From CAYXBG01 sp964463145 (lineage in GTDB: Bacteria; Acidobacteriota; UBA6911; RPQK01; CBDAPI01), in NCBI GenBank assembly GCA_964463145.1, contig CAYXBG010000020.1, positions 1-24,630 on the forward strand: a stretch of DNA of 24,630 nucleotides, written 5' to 3'. Below are positions 1 through 7,852 of this stretch, piece after piece (position 1 is the stretch's first letter; each line of letters opens with the position of its first letter). The translations under genes and the position numbers were made by a program. The notes beneath the pieces were generated by a model. The model saw only the letters and a list, made by a program, of their open reading frames with translations, did not search any database and was not told the origin of the DNA.

Positions 1-475
1 GGCTAAGATCTTCCCCTACACTCTCGCTTTTCGCAGTTTCCCATCTATATATTGTGGCCTGTAGTTCACTGCGAGCGTCAGAAAAAGGCTTAGTAAGGAT
101 AGCTAGGCGCTCTCGAATGTTCTGCTCTTCCTTCTCCACCGTGGACAGTTCAGCATGGATGTCTTTTTCGGCTTGCTGCAACTTTTCTTGTAGGGATAGG
201 TATCCTTGGGAGTTGCGGATTGCCTCAGATTCAGCGGCTCTTTGGGGACGGATCTTTCTTAAGGCACCCTGGTAAAGCTGGCTGAACTCCTCTTGATAAG
301 CTCTCCAGGGACGCAACCCCGTAGTCTCCATATAAAAGGCCCATATAAGGCTAAGAATGAGAAGAAGTGCAGATATCGCCAACGGAATCCCCAGTGAAGA
401 GTGAACTACGGGATCCTTCTCCGGTATAGGCGTGTCGTCCAACCTACGGAACAACTTTTTTATATATTGAACCAT
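1..475 (-). CDS. Membrane-anchored coiled-coil protein of the bc complex operon (3' end beyond window)
   Basis: The first 158 codons of a gene are visible; the rest lies beyond the left edge. The start ATG (475-473) overlaps the end of the preceding cytochrome b gene by 16 bases, so the two are translationally linked. The protein begins with a short basic and acidic cytoplasmic stretch, then one membrane helix at about residues 31-50, then ETTGLRPWRAYQ, then a long charged region rich in Glu, Gln, Lys and Arg (about 65-140) that looks like a coiled coil. No CxxCH heme motif falls inside the visible part. In bacteria with split cytochrome b, the gene in this position often encodes a membrane-bound c-type cytochrome with a similar anchor, so a heme domain further on is plausible but unseen. 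The reading frame and position are solid; the function is inferred from context. Confidence 0.75.
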   Translation of the reverse strand, partial: MVQYIKKLFRRLDDTPIPEKDPVVHSSLGIPLAISALLLILSLIWAFYMETTGLRPWRAYQEEFSQLYQGALRKIRPQRAAESEAIRNSQGYLSLQEKLQQAEKDIHAELSTVEKEEQNIRERLAILTKPFSDARSELQATIYRWETAKSESVGEDLS

Positions 476-1395
476 GGAGTCACCATCACGTACTTAATCC
501 GGAACAGTAGTCGCAATATTATCTTGACCGGAAGTGCGAGCATCGTCGTCATAAAAAACTGGTAAATTAGATATTGAGTGAGAGTCATCTGGCTATAGAT
601 TCTGATCGTGAACGCATTCCAGGTTATGAGTTTGTGACAAACAGCACCCGCGACCGCAAAATAAAGCCCCACAGCGGCTCCGCCCACTATTCCTGCCAGA
701 GGCTGGGCCGTTATACCAAAGATTTCGCTCAGGTTGCGATTGGTCTCAAATACCAACTTGTGGTGGTCCCATGTTTCTCCGGGCCAGAACCACATCCAGC
801 CTGGACCCCGAATGAAAGTGCCAACGAGAATCAGTAAGGTCCAGAGAATCAGAAAGCCAAAGTAGAAGGCAGATATAGCGAACTTGCGCTGCCTGAAAGT
901 ATAGTAGCCATTTCCGAGAGGATTTTTATCAGCATAAGGGATGGCCATGAGCCCCATTAGGATCAGCGTAGGCATAACCACACCAGCTATCCAGGGATCA
1001 AAATAGACCAACATTTCTTGCAGTCCCAAAAAATACCAAGGGGCCTTGGCGGGATTCATCGTGAGATTCGGATTAGCGGGTTCTTCCAGCGGTGCGTATA
1101 AAACTATAGACCACACCATCAGAATTACCGTCACTATTATGGCAGCCAATAATTCAATTCTCAGCAAGTATGGCCAGACATGGACCTTCGGGTCCCAACC
1201 TTCCCGAAAGGGTTCGACCTTTCGATGATGCGTCTTAGCAAGAGCTGGGTCGGCTTCCAATCGTGCTATGAGACGGTCGTTTGCAAAAGCCTGACGGAAT
1301 CCATACCACATGAAAAATGGTATTAGGATTATCATGAACACAATTGGGACATTGTCAGGAAGAGAGAAAATTTCCCAAAGCTGGACCCAATCCAT
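460..1395 (-). CDS. Cytochrome b C-terminal subunit (subunit IV/PetD-like) of a bc complex
   Basis: This is the C-terminal half of a split cytochrome b, which forms part of the quinol oxidation site of a bc1/b6f-type complex in the cytoplasmic membrane. At 311 residues it is about twice as long as the roughly 160-residue subunit IV of b6f, and it has several extra predicted membrane helices (about 137-155, 172-193, 232-255, 278-297). The Qo-site signature usually written PEWY appears as APWY at residues 118-121, followed by FLGLQEML. The charged stretch at 40-72 is cytoplasmic-like. The gene sits 58 bases after the cytochrome b6-like gene and overlaps the next gene. The Rieske, b6 and subunit IV order identifies it well. 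Whether the quinol is menaquinone or ubiquinone cannot be told directly. Confidence 0.92.
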   Translation of the reverse strand: MDWVQLWEIFSLPDNVPIVFMIILIPFFMWYGFRQAFANDRLIARLEADPALAKTHHRKVEPFREGWDPKVHVWPYLLRIELLAAIIVTVILMVWSIVLYAPLEEPANPNLTMNPAKAPWYFLGLQEMLVYFDPWIAGVVMPTLILMGLMAIPYADKNPLGNGYYTFRQRKFAISAFYFGFLILWTLLILVGTFIRGPGWMWFWPGETWDHHKLVFETNRNLSEIFGITAQPLAGIVGGAAVGLYFAVAGAVCHKLITWNAFTIRIYSQMTLTQYLIYQFFMTTMLALPVKIILRLLFRIKYVMVTPWFNI

Positions 1396-1453
1396 CTAAG
1401 ACTCCTTTCCCGAACGCACTCTTTGTAATTCTAAAAAATTCATAGCAGATAAT

Positions 1454-2377
1454 TTATATCTTGTACTTTTTTTTCATTTCCGACTCCAGAATCACTGGTG
1501 ATGGGCCGGAAATACTCCCATCCTTTCGTACTCTCCAGAAGTGGACAGCCAGTAGGAGAGAGAGTATTAGTGGAATAGCTATGCAATGCCAGATATAGGC
1601 TCGCAAAAGGGCATTAGCATCGACAATAGAACCGCCTAGAAGGGCAAACCGTACATCATTGAAAGGTGTCATTCCAAGCTCGGGGCCGAAGGGGCCCTCG
1701 TGCCCCAGCAATGGTGTCGCCTGGGCCATCCCGGTACCTACAGTGATAGCCCAGAAGCCGAGCTGGTCGTCTGGGAGTAGGTATCCCGTGAAAGACAAAA
1801 GAAGGGTCAGTACTAATAGAACGACTCCTATCCCCCAGTTGAACTCGCGTGGAGTCTTATATGAGCCGGTTAGGAAGACCCGGAGCATATGTAGCCAGAC
1901 TGTGATGATCATGGCGTGTGCAGCCCACCGGTGCATGTTACGAAGAAGGCTACCAAAAGGGACATCGTTCTCCAGAAACATTATGTCTGCATATGCCTGG
2001 CCTTTGCTGGGATGGTAATAAAACATCAGGAAGACTCCGGTCAGGGTCAGTACTATAAAAAGGTAGAAACTAATTCCTCCCATGCCCCAGGTATAGCGAA
2101 ATCTTACTGCATCACGGTTAACCTTTGCAGGGTGTAAATGTAGAAAAACGTTTGTTAGGACGGCGAGTGCACGAGTGCGAGGCGTCTCGTCAAGTTTGTG
2201 TCGGAAAACCGACTTCCAAACTTGGGTTTTCTTGAAATCTTTGGCTGCTTTAATATCTGCCAATCCCTTTTCGAGAAGAGGTTTCAATCCTTCCCTTAAC
2301 TTGATGATGACAGAAGGTGACCGCCTGTTCTTTTCAGAATCTTTCTCGGGGGCCGTCTTATTTGGATCTTTTACCAT
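1454..2377 (-). CDS. Cytochrome b6-like N-terminal subunit of a bc complex
   Basis: This is the diheme part of a split cytochrome b, carrying electrons across the membrane between the two quinone sites. Heme ligands are visible as two pairs: H149 and H163 (spacing 14) in the helix with HRWAAH, and H264 and H279 (spacing 15) in the helix with WHCIAIP. The 15-residue spacing in the second pair is that of b6-type rather than mitochondrial bc1-type cytochrome b. An N-terminal hydrophilic extension of about 60 residues precedes the usual start of the family. The ATG at 2377 is the first good start. The gene is 39 bases downstream of the Rieske gene and is followed by the C-terminal cytochrome b gene, so the three are probably one transcript. 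Confidence 0.95.
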   Translation of the reverse strand: MVKDPNKTAPEKDSEKNRRSPSVIIKLREGLKPLLEKGLADIKAAKDFKKTQVWKSVFRHKLDETPRTRALAVLTNVFLHLHPAKVNRDAVRFRYTWGMGGISFYLFIVLTLTGVFLMFYYHPSKGQAYADIMFLENDVPFGSLLRNMHRWAAHAMIITVWLHMLRVFLTGSYKTPREFNWGIGVVLLVLTLLLSFTGYLLPDDQLGFWAITVGTGMAQATPLLGHEGPFGPELGMTPFNDVRFALLGGSIVDANALLRAYIWHCIAIPLILSLLLAVHFWRVRKDGSISGPSPVILESEMKKKYKI

Positions 2378-2416
2378 GGGTTCCTCAAGAGTGCATTTTG
2401 TTATAGAAAGGTCTAG

Positions 2417-2947
2417 TTACACTCGAATAAACGCACCCGGAGCGTTAAATTGACAAGGTGCCCCAGGAGGGCATTGAAAAAGCTGGCTGACATCTACGAC
2501 TATCTCCCCCTGTGCGTCCAATGAGAGCGTAGCCCTATCCATGGGGCGAGGTGCTGGACCTTCAAAATTAATACCTTCGCTGTCGTATCCACTACCATGA
2601 CAAGGACATTTGAATTTGCTCTCTCCTTGGACCCAGTCCGGTGTACAACCAAGATGAGTACAACGTGCATAGATGATAAACATCCCCTCGGCATTTCGAA
2701 CAACCCATATCCGATATTTTTCCTGGAACCGACTATCCACCCCGAAGCCGAAATCTCCTGGGTAGCCGATCTTGAAGGTGGTTTTGGGTTCAAACAGCGT
2801 TCTGGGGAAGAAGAAGCGCATGGTCATAAGTAGACCAGCGCCCAGAAATCCGAACAGGCAGGCAAAGGTGAACTTGCGTCGCTTAATGGAAGCGGCTTTA
2901 TCTTCATCTGGGGAAGAGGACTTCCCTGTTACAGCTTTTTCAGACAT
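2417..2947 (-). CDS. Rieske iron-sulfur protein of the bc complex
   Basis: This 176-residue protein carries the 2Fe-2S cluster that takes electrons from quinol at the Qo site. A basic segment followed by a membrane helix (about 26-44) anchors the globular domain outside the cytoplasmic membrane. The two cluster-binding motifs are CTHLGC at 96-101 and CPCHGSGY at 114-121, giving the two Cys and two His ligands plus the disulfide pair. The C-terminal tail contains two more cysteines (159 and 165, CPPGAPC), which are not cluster ligands. I chose the ATG at 2947 over an in-frame TTG at 2956, because a GAAG stretch lies 10 bases before the ATG but only one base before the TTG. It heads the bc part of the cluster. 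Confidence 0.95.
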   Translation of the reverse strand: MSEKAVTGKSSSPDEDKAASIKRRKFTFACLFGFLGAGLLMTMRFFFPRTLFEPKTTFKIGYPGDFGFGVDSRFQEKYRIWVVRNAEGMFIIYARCTHLGCTPDWVQGESKFKCPCHGSGYDSEGINFEGPAPRPMDRATLSLDAQGEIVVDVSQLFQCPPGAPCQFNAPGAFIRV

Positions 2948-3154
2948 ATCAATCAAACTTCAAAAATATTCTAACCTTTATTTCACAAAAGTAGGAGGTT
3001 ATTTGTTGAGTCGAGGTCATGCTCCGATTAACGTGGGTCCCATTGAATTTTGTTAACTTTCTACACTATTTTTCTTGTTATTTTCGATTATTGTTTGCTT
3101 ATTTTACAGAATTTGCTAGTTTCCCCTGCTCAGTTTTAGGTCATGAATATTCCT

Positions 3155-3183
3155 AAAAAAAAGGTTAACTATTATGATTAGTT
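3155..3183 (-). terminator. Possible weak terminator after the oxidase operon
   Basis: Reading the minus strand, a 5-bp AT-rich hairpin (AACTA and TAGTT, 7-base loop) is followed four bases later by eight consecutive T. It lies just past the stop codon of the small CxxC protein. The T tract is clear but the stem is weak, so it may only partly separate the oxidase and bc transcripts. The rest of the 255-base gap (2948-3202) is AT-rich with no gene. A TAGAAT -10-like box for the Rieske gene is at 2968-2973 without a convincing -35. Confidence 0.3.
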
Positions 3184-3202
3184 TATTTGCAGGGAAATCA
3201 AG

Positions 3203-3412
3203 CTATTTAGGCATCTGATAAAACACCCGATACATAATGGTGCCCATAATAATCAGAGGCGGAATTAGTAAAATGACTACACCCGTCTGTAAAGCGCTAA
3301 CGACATCACCGTTTTGATCGACCAGGCTCGTCTTGCACATAGCGCAGCCTTGCCCTAATGCCTGTGATGCAACCAGAGATAATATCCCTGCTAGTATGAT
3401 GAACTTTCTCAT
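3203..3412 (-). CDS. Small exported membrane protein with CAMC motif, last gene of the oxidase operon
   Basis: A 69-residue protein begins with a signal peptide (MRKF, then a hydrophobic core to about residue 17, possible cleavage after ALG at 20). The predicted mature N-terminus carries QGCAMCK, with cysteines at 23 and 26. A second hydrophobic segment at about 44-64 anchors it in the membrane, and a short basic tail ends it. From memory, small proteins with a CAMC or CAMCR motif and a C-terminal helix occur in other phyla, including Bacteroidota, with no assigned function. Its place 36 bases after ctaF suggests a part in assembling or regulating the oxidase, for example copper or thiol handling; this is inference. 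I chose the ATG at 3412 over an in-frame GTG at 3418, which lacks a ribosome binding site. Confidence 0.8.
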   Translation of the reverse strand: MRKFIILAGILSLVASQALGQGCAMCKTSLVDQNGDVVSALQTGVVILLIPPLIIMGTIMYRVFYQMPK

Positions 3413-3448
3413 TTCCACCAGATGACGATGTAGGAGAGCTGTTGCATT

Positions 3449-3748
3449 CTATTGGCCAAGGGACAGAATTCGCATACTGTCTGGGAAAAACCCCGATAGC
3501 AACGCGATACATATCAGCGTCGCTGGAATTAAGGTCCAGAAAAGGCTGGATCTTTCGAATCTGAGGTGCATGAAGTAGGCAACTATCAATCCGGCTTTCA
3601 GGAACGACAGAAAAAGAAGCGTTAAAAGCATTATGGTGACTGACAGCGTCATATAGGCTAAATAAATTTCGACAATAGTCAGGGCTAGCAGGCTAAACCA
3701 GACTATCAAGTAAAGTTTATTGTGATCATGCGATTCTTCGTTAGTCAT
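3449..3748 (-). CDS. ctaF: Cytochrome c oxidase subunit IV (prokaryotic, CtaF type)
   Basis: This 99-residue protein has three predicted membrane helices (about 11-31, 36-58 and 66-88). The short connection with LKAGLIVAYFMHLRFE is typical of the small prokaryotic oxidase subunit IV family, which stabilises the oxidase complex. It follows the second subunit III gene by 19 bases and precedes the small CxxC protein. Identification rests on the AYFMHL-type motif, size, topology and position; sequence conservation in this family is low. Confidence 0.9.
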   Translation of the reverse strand: MTNEESHDHNKLYLIVWFSLLALTIVEIYLAYMTLSVTIMLLTLLFLSFLKAGLIVAYFMHLRFERSSLFWTLIPATLICIALLSGFFPDSMRILSLGQ

Positions 3749-3767
3749 AATTTTCTCTGTCTATATT

Positions 3768-4385
3768 TTATTGGACATCAGATACGGACATCAGATACAC
3801 GAGCGGAAGAATGAACATCCACACTAGATCCACAAAATGCCAATAGAGGCCACTAATTTCAACATCTTCAGCTTTGAAGCGACCATTCCCAAAGCCCCAG
3901 GCAATCACAGCTAAGTAGATAACCCCCAGCGTGACGTGTGTCATGTGCAACCCTGTAAGGGCAAAGAAAGTAGCCCCGAAGAGAGGAACTCCCCAGGGAT
4001 TATCAAAGGGTGTTACTCCATTTTGGATCAACCCCAACCATTCTTGGGTATGAAGAACCACGAAGAGAAGACCTCCTAGAATTGTGGCCAGGATCCACCA
4101 GACGGCAGCTTTCCGATGCCCCTGGGCGGCTGCTCCTACAGCTTTGACCATTGTCAGGGAGCTGGAAAGCAGGCAGAAAGTCATAACACTCGCAAAAATA
4201 ATGCTGTGGGAGTCAAAAGGTCTCGGCCAGTCTGGATTGGCTATCCGTAGGTAGCTGTATGCAAAGAGCATTGCCGAAAAGGTTAGGGAATCGGAAAGAA
4301 TGAAGAGCCACATCCCCAGTTTCTTTGAACCGATTGCGAAAGGAGAGCCACCACCACTCCACGCTCCCCAGTGACCATTAGCCAT
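3768..4385 (-). CDS. ctaE: Cytochrome c oxidase subunit III (second copy)
   Basis: A 205-residue heme-copper oxidase subunit III. It begins after GSKKLGMWLFILSD, the usual first helix of the family, and ends with the conserved GLYWHFVDLVWMFILPLVYL stretch. Features such as LTGLHMTHVTLGV (about residues 140-155) and a WHFVD helix are diagnostic. It has about five helices, as in bacterial short forms. A GGAGG lies 8 bases before the ATG, at the end of the preceding gene, so translation is likely coupled. It is clearly different in sequence from the upstream subunit III protein, so this is an old duplication or two specialised subunits rather than a recent repeat. It may assist proton uptake and stability of subunit I. 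Confidence 0.93.
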   Translation of the reverse strand: MANGHWGAWSGGGSPFAIGSKKLGMWLFILSDSLTFSAMLFAYSYLRIANPDWPRPFDSHSIIFASVMTFCLLSSSLTMVKAVGAAAQGHRKAAVWWILATILGGLLFVVLHTQEWLGLIQNGVTPFDNPWGVPLFGATFFALTGLHMTHVTLGVIYLAVIAWGFGNGRFKAEDVEISGLYWHFVDLVWMFILPLVYLMSVSDVQ

Positions 4386-4390
4386 CTAAA

Positions 4391-5032
4391 TTACCTCCAA
4401 AAAACGAACAGCAGAAGTAGTAAAATCCACAAAAAGTCCATGCAGTGCCAGTACAATGCCATCGATCCAACATGCTGCCTAGCTAGAATACCTTTCCACA
4501 ACTTTAGGGAAAGTATCAAAAGAGCAAGCACCCCCCCCAGGAGATGAATCCCATGGACAGCTGTTAACACGTAAAAAAAGGAACTGCTAGGGTTGCTAGC
4601 CAGGTATACACCTTCAGCGCTAAGCTTTTGCCAGACCACTAGTTGCCCAATTAGAAAGACCGTTCCGAGTGCGGCTGCTCCCAGCCACCAGGTGCGCAGA
4701 CCAAGCACGTCTTTCGACCTCGTTCGAGCCATCTCCAGGCTGAAGCTGCTAGCTAAAAGGATCAGGGTGTTGTACCACACTAAATTTGGAAGTTTTATTG
4801 GTTCCCAGTCGGTTCCCAGACCTTGCCGTACAATGTAAGCGCTGACAAAGGCTGTAAAGAACATCAAGATGCCGGCTAAACCAACCATCATGCCGGTCTT
4901 GTAGCGCTGATCCTGAATACTGGGTTGTCCTGGTTCGCCGTGGATGTCCTTTTCGACTCCAGGTTTATCAGTAATCGCTTCCTGTGAGGAAGGGAAGTGA
5001 TCATCAATCGTTACTGAAGTTGGTGTCGACAT
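4391..5032 (-). CDS. ctaE: Cytochrome c oxidase subunit III (first copy)
   Basis: A 213-residue subunit III family protein with an unusual hydrophilic N-terminus of about 45 residues (acidic, with IHGEPGQPSIQDQ) before the first helix. The family core is visible in the helix TGMMVGLAGILMFFTAFVSA, the VLTAVHGIHLLGGVLALLIL segment and the final YWHCMDFLWILLLLLFVFW. The start ATG overlaps the ctaD stop by one base (TGATG), so it is translated together with subunit I. The two adjacent subunit III genes differ mainly at the N-terminus and in the second helix pair. Both probably join the same complex, or one replaces the other under some condition. Confidence 0.93.
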   Translation of the reverse strand: MSTPTSVTIDDHFPSSQEAITDKPGVEKDIHGEPGQPSIQDQRYKTGMMVGLAGILMFFTAFVSAYIVRQGLGTDWEPIKLPNLVWYNTLILLASSFSLEMARTRSKDVLGLRTWWLGAAALGTVFLIGQLVVWQKLSAEGVYLASNPSSSFFYVLTAVHGIHLLGGVLALLILSLKLWKGILARQHVGSMALYWHCMDFLWILLLLLFVFWR

Positions 5033-6819
5033 CAGTTCTCTATCCCTTCATCAGTCGCTTGATGGGGCTTCTCAGTTTGCATCACGAAATCCACCTCTTT
5101 TCCGGGAACACTATACTCGTAAGGTCCATGATGAACCGTTAACTCCTGTCCCCCGAAATTATCATGTGGAGGCGGTGAGGGGATTTCCCACTCCAAAGTA
5201 GTAGCTAGCCAAGGGTTCCTTTCGGCTTTTGGCCCCTTGAAAAGAGCCCAGAGGAAATTGAAAAGAAAAATGAATTGAGCCGCAATCGTAATAAAGGCAG
5301 CAACGGTGATGAAAAAGTGCAAGGATTCGGTTTGCGCCAAGAAATTCACTCCACTGAGCTCGGCATATCGACGAGGGTGACCCACCAGGCCGAGAAAATG
5401 CATCGGCATGAAGACCGCATTGACCCCGACGAAAGTAAGCCAAAAATGGAGATTGCCTAGTTTTCTATTCATATGTCGGCCAAACATTTTGGAGAACCAA
5501 TAGTACGTGCCTGCAAAAATGCCAAAAATAGCAGCGACGCCCATGATCAGATGAAAGTGACCAACGACGAAGTAGGTGTCATGAAGGTACACATCAGTTG
5601 ATGGCTGATTGAGGAAGAGGCCTCCCAGTCCTCCACTTACGAACAGGGAAACAAATCCGATGGCAAACAGCATGGCGGGCTCGAGAGAGATTCGTCCACC
5701 CCATAAAGTCCCCAACCAGTTAAAAGTCTTGATCGCTGAAGGAACTGCAATGGCCGTAGTCAGAAGTGAAAAGACAATTGCAGAGTAAGGGCTCATCCCA
5801 CTCATAAACATATGATGGCCCCAAACGATAAAACCCAGGGTTCCAATACCGAACATGGAATAGACCATTGCTTTATATCCAAAAATCGGTTTTCGAGAGA
5901 AAACGGCGAGGACCTGTGAAGTGACCCCCATGCCGGGGAGGATTGCAATGTAAACTTCAGGGTGACCAAAAAACCAAAAAAGGTGCTGCCAAAGCAAAGG
6001 TGAGCCGCCCTTATGATTGATGATTTGGTCACTCACAACCAGGCCACCTGGGATGAAAAAGCTTGTCCCTGCCATCCGATCCATAAGAAGTAATACGCCA
6101 GCAGCTAGCAAAACCCCAAATGCCAAGAGTCCCAAAATGGCGGTCACGAACCATGCCCAGACCGGTAGAGGCATTCGAAGCAATGTCATTCCTTTGACTC
6201 GAAGATCGAGAACTGTAGTGATGAAATTAAGGGCCCCCAAGAGTGAGGCTATGCAGAAGATTGCGATGCTTACTATCCAGAGGTCCTGGCCCATGCCCAG
6301 ACCTGGCCCTGCGATCTCCCCTAGGGCACTCAGGGGCGCGTAGGCTGTCCATCCAGATGTCGGAGCACCTCCAGATACGAAGAATGCTGCGAGCAGGACC
6401 ACTAGAGAAACAAATGTTAACCAGAAGGAAAGCATGTTGAGGGTGGGGAATGCCATATCATCGGCGCCGATTTGAATGGGCAGAAAGTAATTGCCGAAGC
6501 CACCTTGGGGAGCGGTGGTCAGTACCATGAAAACCATGATCGTCCCATGCATGGTTAACATTGCAAGATAAAATTCGGGCGTCATGACACCGCCTGGAGC
6601 TCCCTCCGGGAAGAGCGTTTCCAACAAGCTGATAGAAGTCCCAGACCAAACCAGGTTGATACGGATCAAGACCGACAAGGCCATACCGACAAAAACGGCA
6701 AACAGAGCAAGCAGATAGTACTGGATGCCTATGATCTTATGATCTTTACTGAAGATATACTTTTTTATAAAGCTGGTTGGTGCTGCGTGAGCGGCATGAC
6801 TATGTCCGGATTCTGTCAT
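5032..6819 (-). CDS. ctaD: Cytochrome c oxidase subunit I (A1-type heme-copper oxidase)
   Basis: The 595-residue catalytic subunit reduces O2 to water and pumps protons. Visible ligands are H91 in MHGTIM and H423 for the low-spin heme, H421 in GHFHLIMG for the high-spin heme, and H286, H335 and H336 for CuB (GHPEVY and HHMF). The sequence GHPEVY with its glutamate (E288) marks the A1 class with a D-channel, and D121 in ADDMAFP fits that channel's entry region. About 12 to 14 membrane helices are present, with a His-rich N-terminus. A GGGAG lies 6 bases before the ATG. It sits 24 bases after coxB and is coupled to subunit III. Confidence 0.97.
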   Translation of the reverse strand: MTESGHSHAAHAAPTSFIKKYIFSKDHKIIGIQYYLLALFAVFVGMALSVLIRINLVWSGTSISLLETLFPEGAPGGVMTPEFYLAMLTMHGTIMVFMVLTTAPQGGFGNYFLPIQIGADDMAFPTLNMLSFWLTFVSLVVLLAAFFVSGGAPTSGWTAYAPLSALGEIAGPGLGMGQDLWIVSIAIFCIASLLGALNFITTVLDLRVKGMTLLRMPLPVWAWFVTAILGLLAFGVLLAAGVLLLMDRMAGTSFFIPGGLVVSDQIINHKGGSPLLWQHLFWFFGHPEVYIAILPGMGVTSQVLAVFSRKPIFGYKAMVYSMFGIGTLGFIVWGHHMFMSGMSPYSAIVFSLLTTAIAVPSAIKTFNWLGTLWGGRISLEPAMLFAIGFVSLFVSGGLGGLFLNQPSTDVYLHDTYFVVGHFHLIMGVAAIFGIFAGTYYWFSKMFGRHMNRKLGNLHFWLTFVGVNAVFMPMHFLGLVGHPRRYAELSGVNFLAQTESLHFFITVAAFITIAAQFIFLFNFLWALFKGPKAERNPWLATTLEWEIPSPPPHDNFGGQELTVHHGPYEYSVPGKEVDFVMQTEKPHQATDEGIEN

Positions 6820-6843
6820 ACATTTCTCCCTTTTAGTCCTGTT

Positions 6844-7668
6844 CTACTCAGCCATCTCTTTCAGCCAGGCGCGGTAGTCTGCATCTGACAGTACTTCTAC
6901 AAAAGAACGCATACGATGGTGACCGAGACCGCATAGCTCCGCACAAGCGACTTCAAAAGTTCCCGTCTTGGTCGGCGTGAACCTTAACGGGATGGTCAGG
7001 CCCGGCACATTGTCTTGCTTGATACGTAGTTCTCGAACGAAAAATGAGTGAGTTACATCCTTAGAGCGGAGGAGGAGCTCGATGGGCCGGTTCACCGGTA
7101 AAGCTATGGTTGGAAGTACTAGGTCATCCTCAGCTGCCGGGTCTTCAAAATCCAAACCAAGAGGGTTGCCAGATGAATCATCAATCAGGTCAGGGCGGAT
7201 CCTTCCGAATTTTCCGTCCGGACCTGGATACCTAATGTTCCATGCAAATTGCTGGCCGGTCACCTCAATCTGGATCGAATCTTGGGCGGGCTCATTTATG
7301 TATAAGTCTGCCCAGATCGATTGGCCAGGGATGACCATGAGATAAAAGACAATGGTTGTCACCACTATTGAAGCCATTTCCAAACGGTGGCTTCCATGAG
7401 TGTAGATAGCTTTTTTACTGGAAGGTTTTTGTCGATATTTCCATACCAGATACCCAAGCGCTACCTGTGCCAGGATGAAGACGATACCAGTCACAATCAG
7501 CGTTGTTTCGAATTGACCGTCGAGCAAGTGTCCATGAGCAGAAGCCGATTCTGGAAACCACCAGGTGCGCACAATGAAATGGTAGCTTGTAACAAGCGTT
7601 ATCAACCAAATTAATATGGATACAACCATGTTGATACCCCCAAGGGCAACCGTGGCATCTGTGTCCAC
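6844..7668 (-). CDS. coxB: Cytochrome c oxidase subunit II (CuA subunit)
   Basis: This 274-residue subunit accepts electrons from a cytochrome c at the dinuclear CuA centre outside the membrane. The CuA ligands are H207 (THSFFVRELRIKQDNVPG region) and C242, E244, C246, H250 and M253 in CAELCGLGHHRM. Hydrophobic helices are at about 14-34, 55-76 and 99-116, one more than the usual two, so the first may be a signal anchor. No C-terminal cytochrome c domain is fused, unlike caa3-type subunits. The start is uncertain: GTG at 7668 extends the frame, but ATG at 7629 has GGGGG nearby and would still include the first helix. It is the first gene of the oxidase run. Confidence 0.95.
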   Translation of the reverse strand: MDTDATVALGGINMVVSILIWLITLVTSYHFIVRTWWFPESASAHGHLLDGQFETTLIVTGIVFILAQVALGYLVWKYRQKPSSKKAIYTHGSHRLEMASIVVTTIVFYLMVIPGQSIWADLYINEPAQDSIQIEVTGQQFAWNIRYPGPDGKFGRIRPDLIDDSSGNPLGLDFEDPAAEDDLVLPTIALPVNRPIELLLRSKDVTHSFFVRELRIKQDNVPGLTIPLRFTPTKTGTFEVACAELCGLGHHRMRSFVEVLSDADYRAWLKEMAE

Positions 7669-7852
7669 AGTCTAAGCCTAAAACTCGTTTCGCTGACTCT
7701 ATCCAAGGAGCGAGAAAAAGGCAAAGGTTTTAGTAGCTATTTGAACGTTTATTTCGTGTATGAAAGTGGGTCTTAGAACACATATTCAAAGAGAATTGAG
7801 ATTGCCTATTTTGTGTGCGCTCACATTGATCTAGGATCGATGCTAGATCATG
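7669..7852. other. Gap between coxB and the lipoprotein gene, no gene seen
   Basis: This AT-rich 184-base stretch should hold the promoter of the oxidase operon. I found no convincing -35/-10 pair on the minus strand. It also contains an 8-bp-arm inverted repeat near its right end, listed separately. Confidence 0.5.
7827..7850. repeat. Inverted repeat, 8-bp arms with 8-base spacer
   Basis: TGATCTAG at 7827-7834 and CTAGATCA at 7843-7850 are exact inverted copies. The spacer GATCGATG also has GATC. It begins three bases beyond the stop codon of the lipoprotein gene and about 160 bases upstream of coxB. No T run follows on the minus strand, so it is either a factor-assisted terminator hairpin or a protein-binding dyad. 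Confidence 0.6.
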
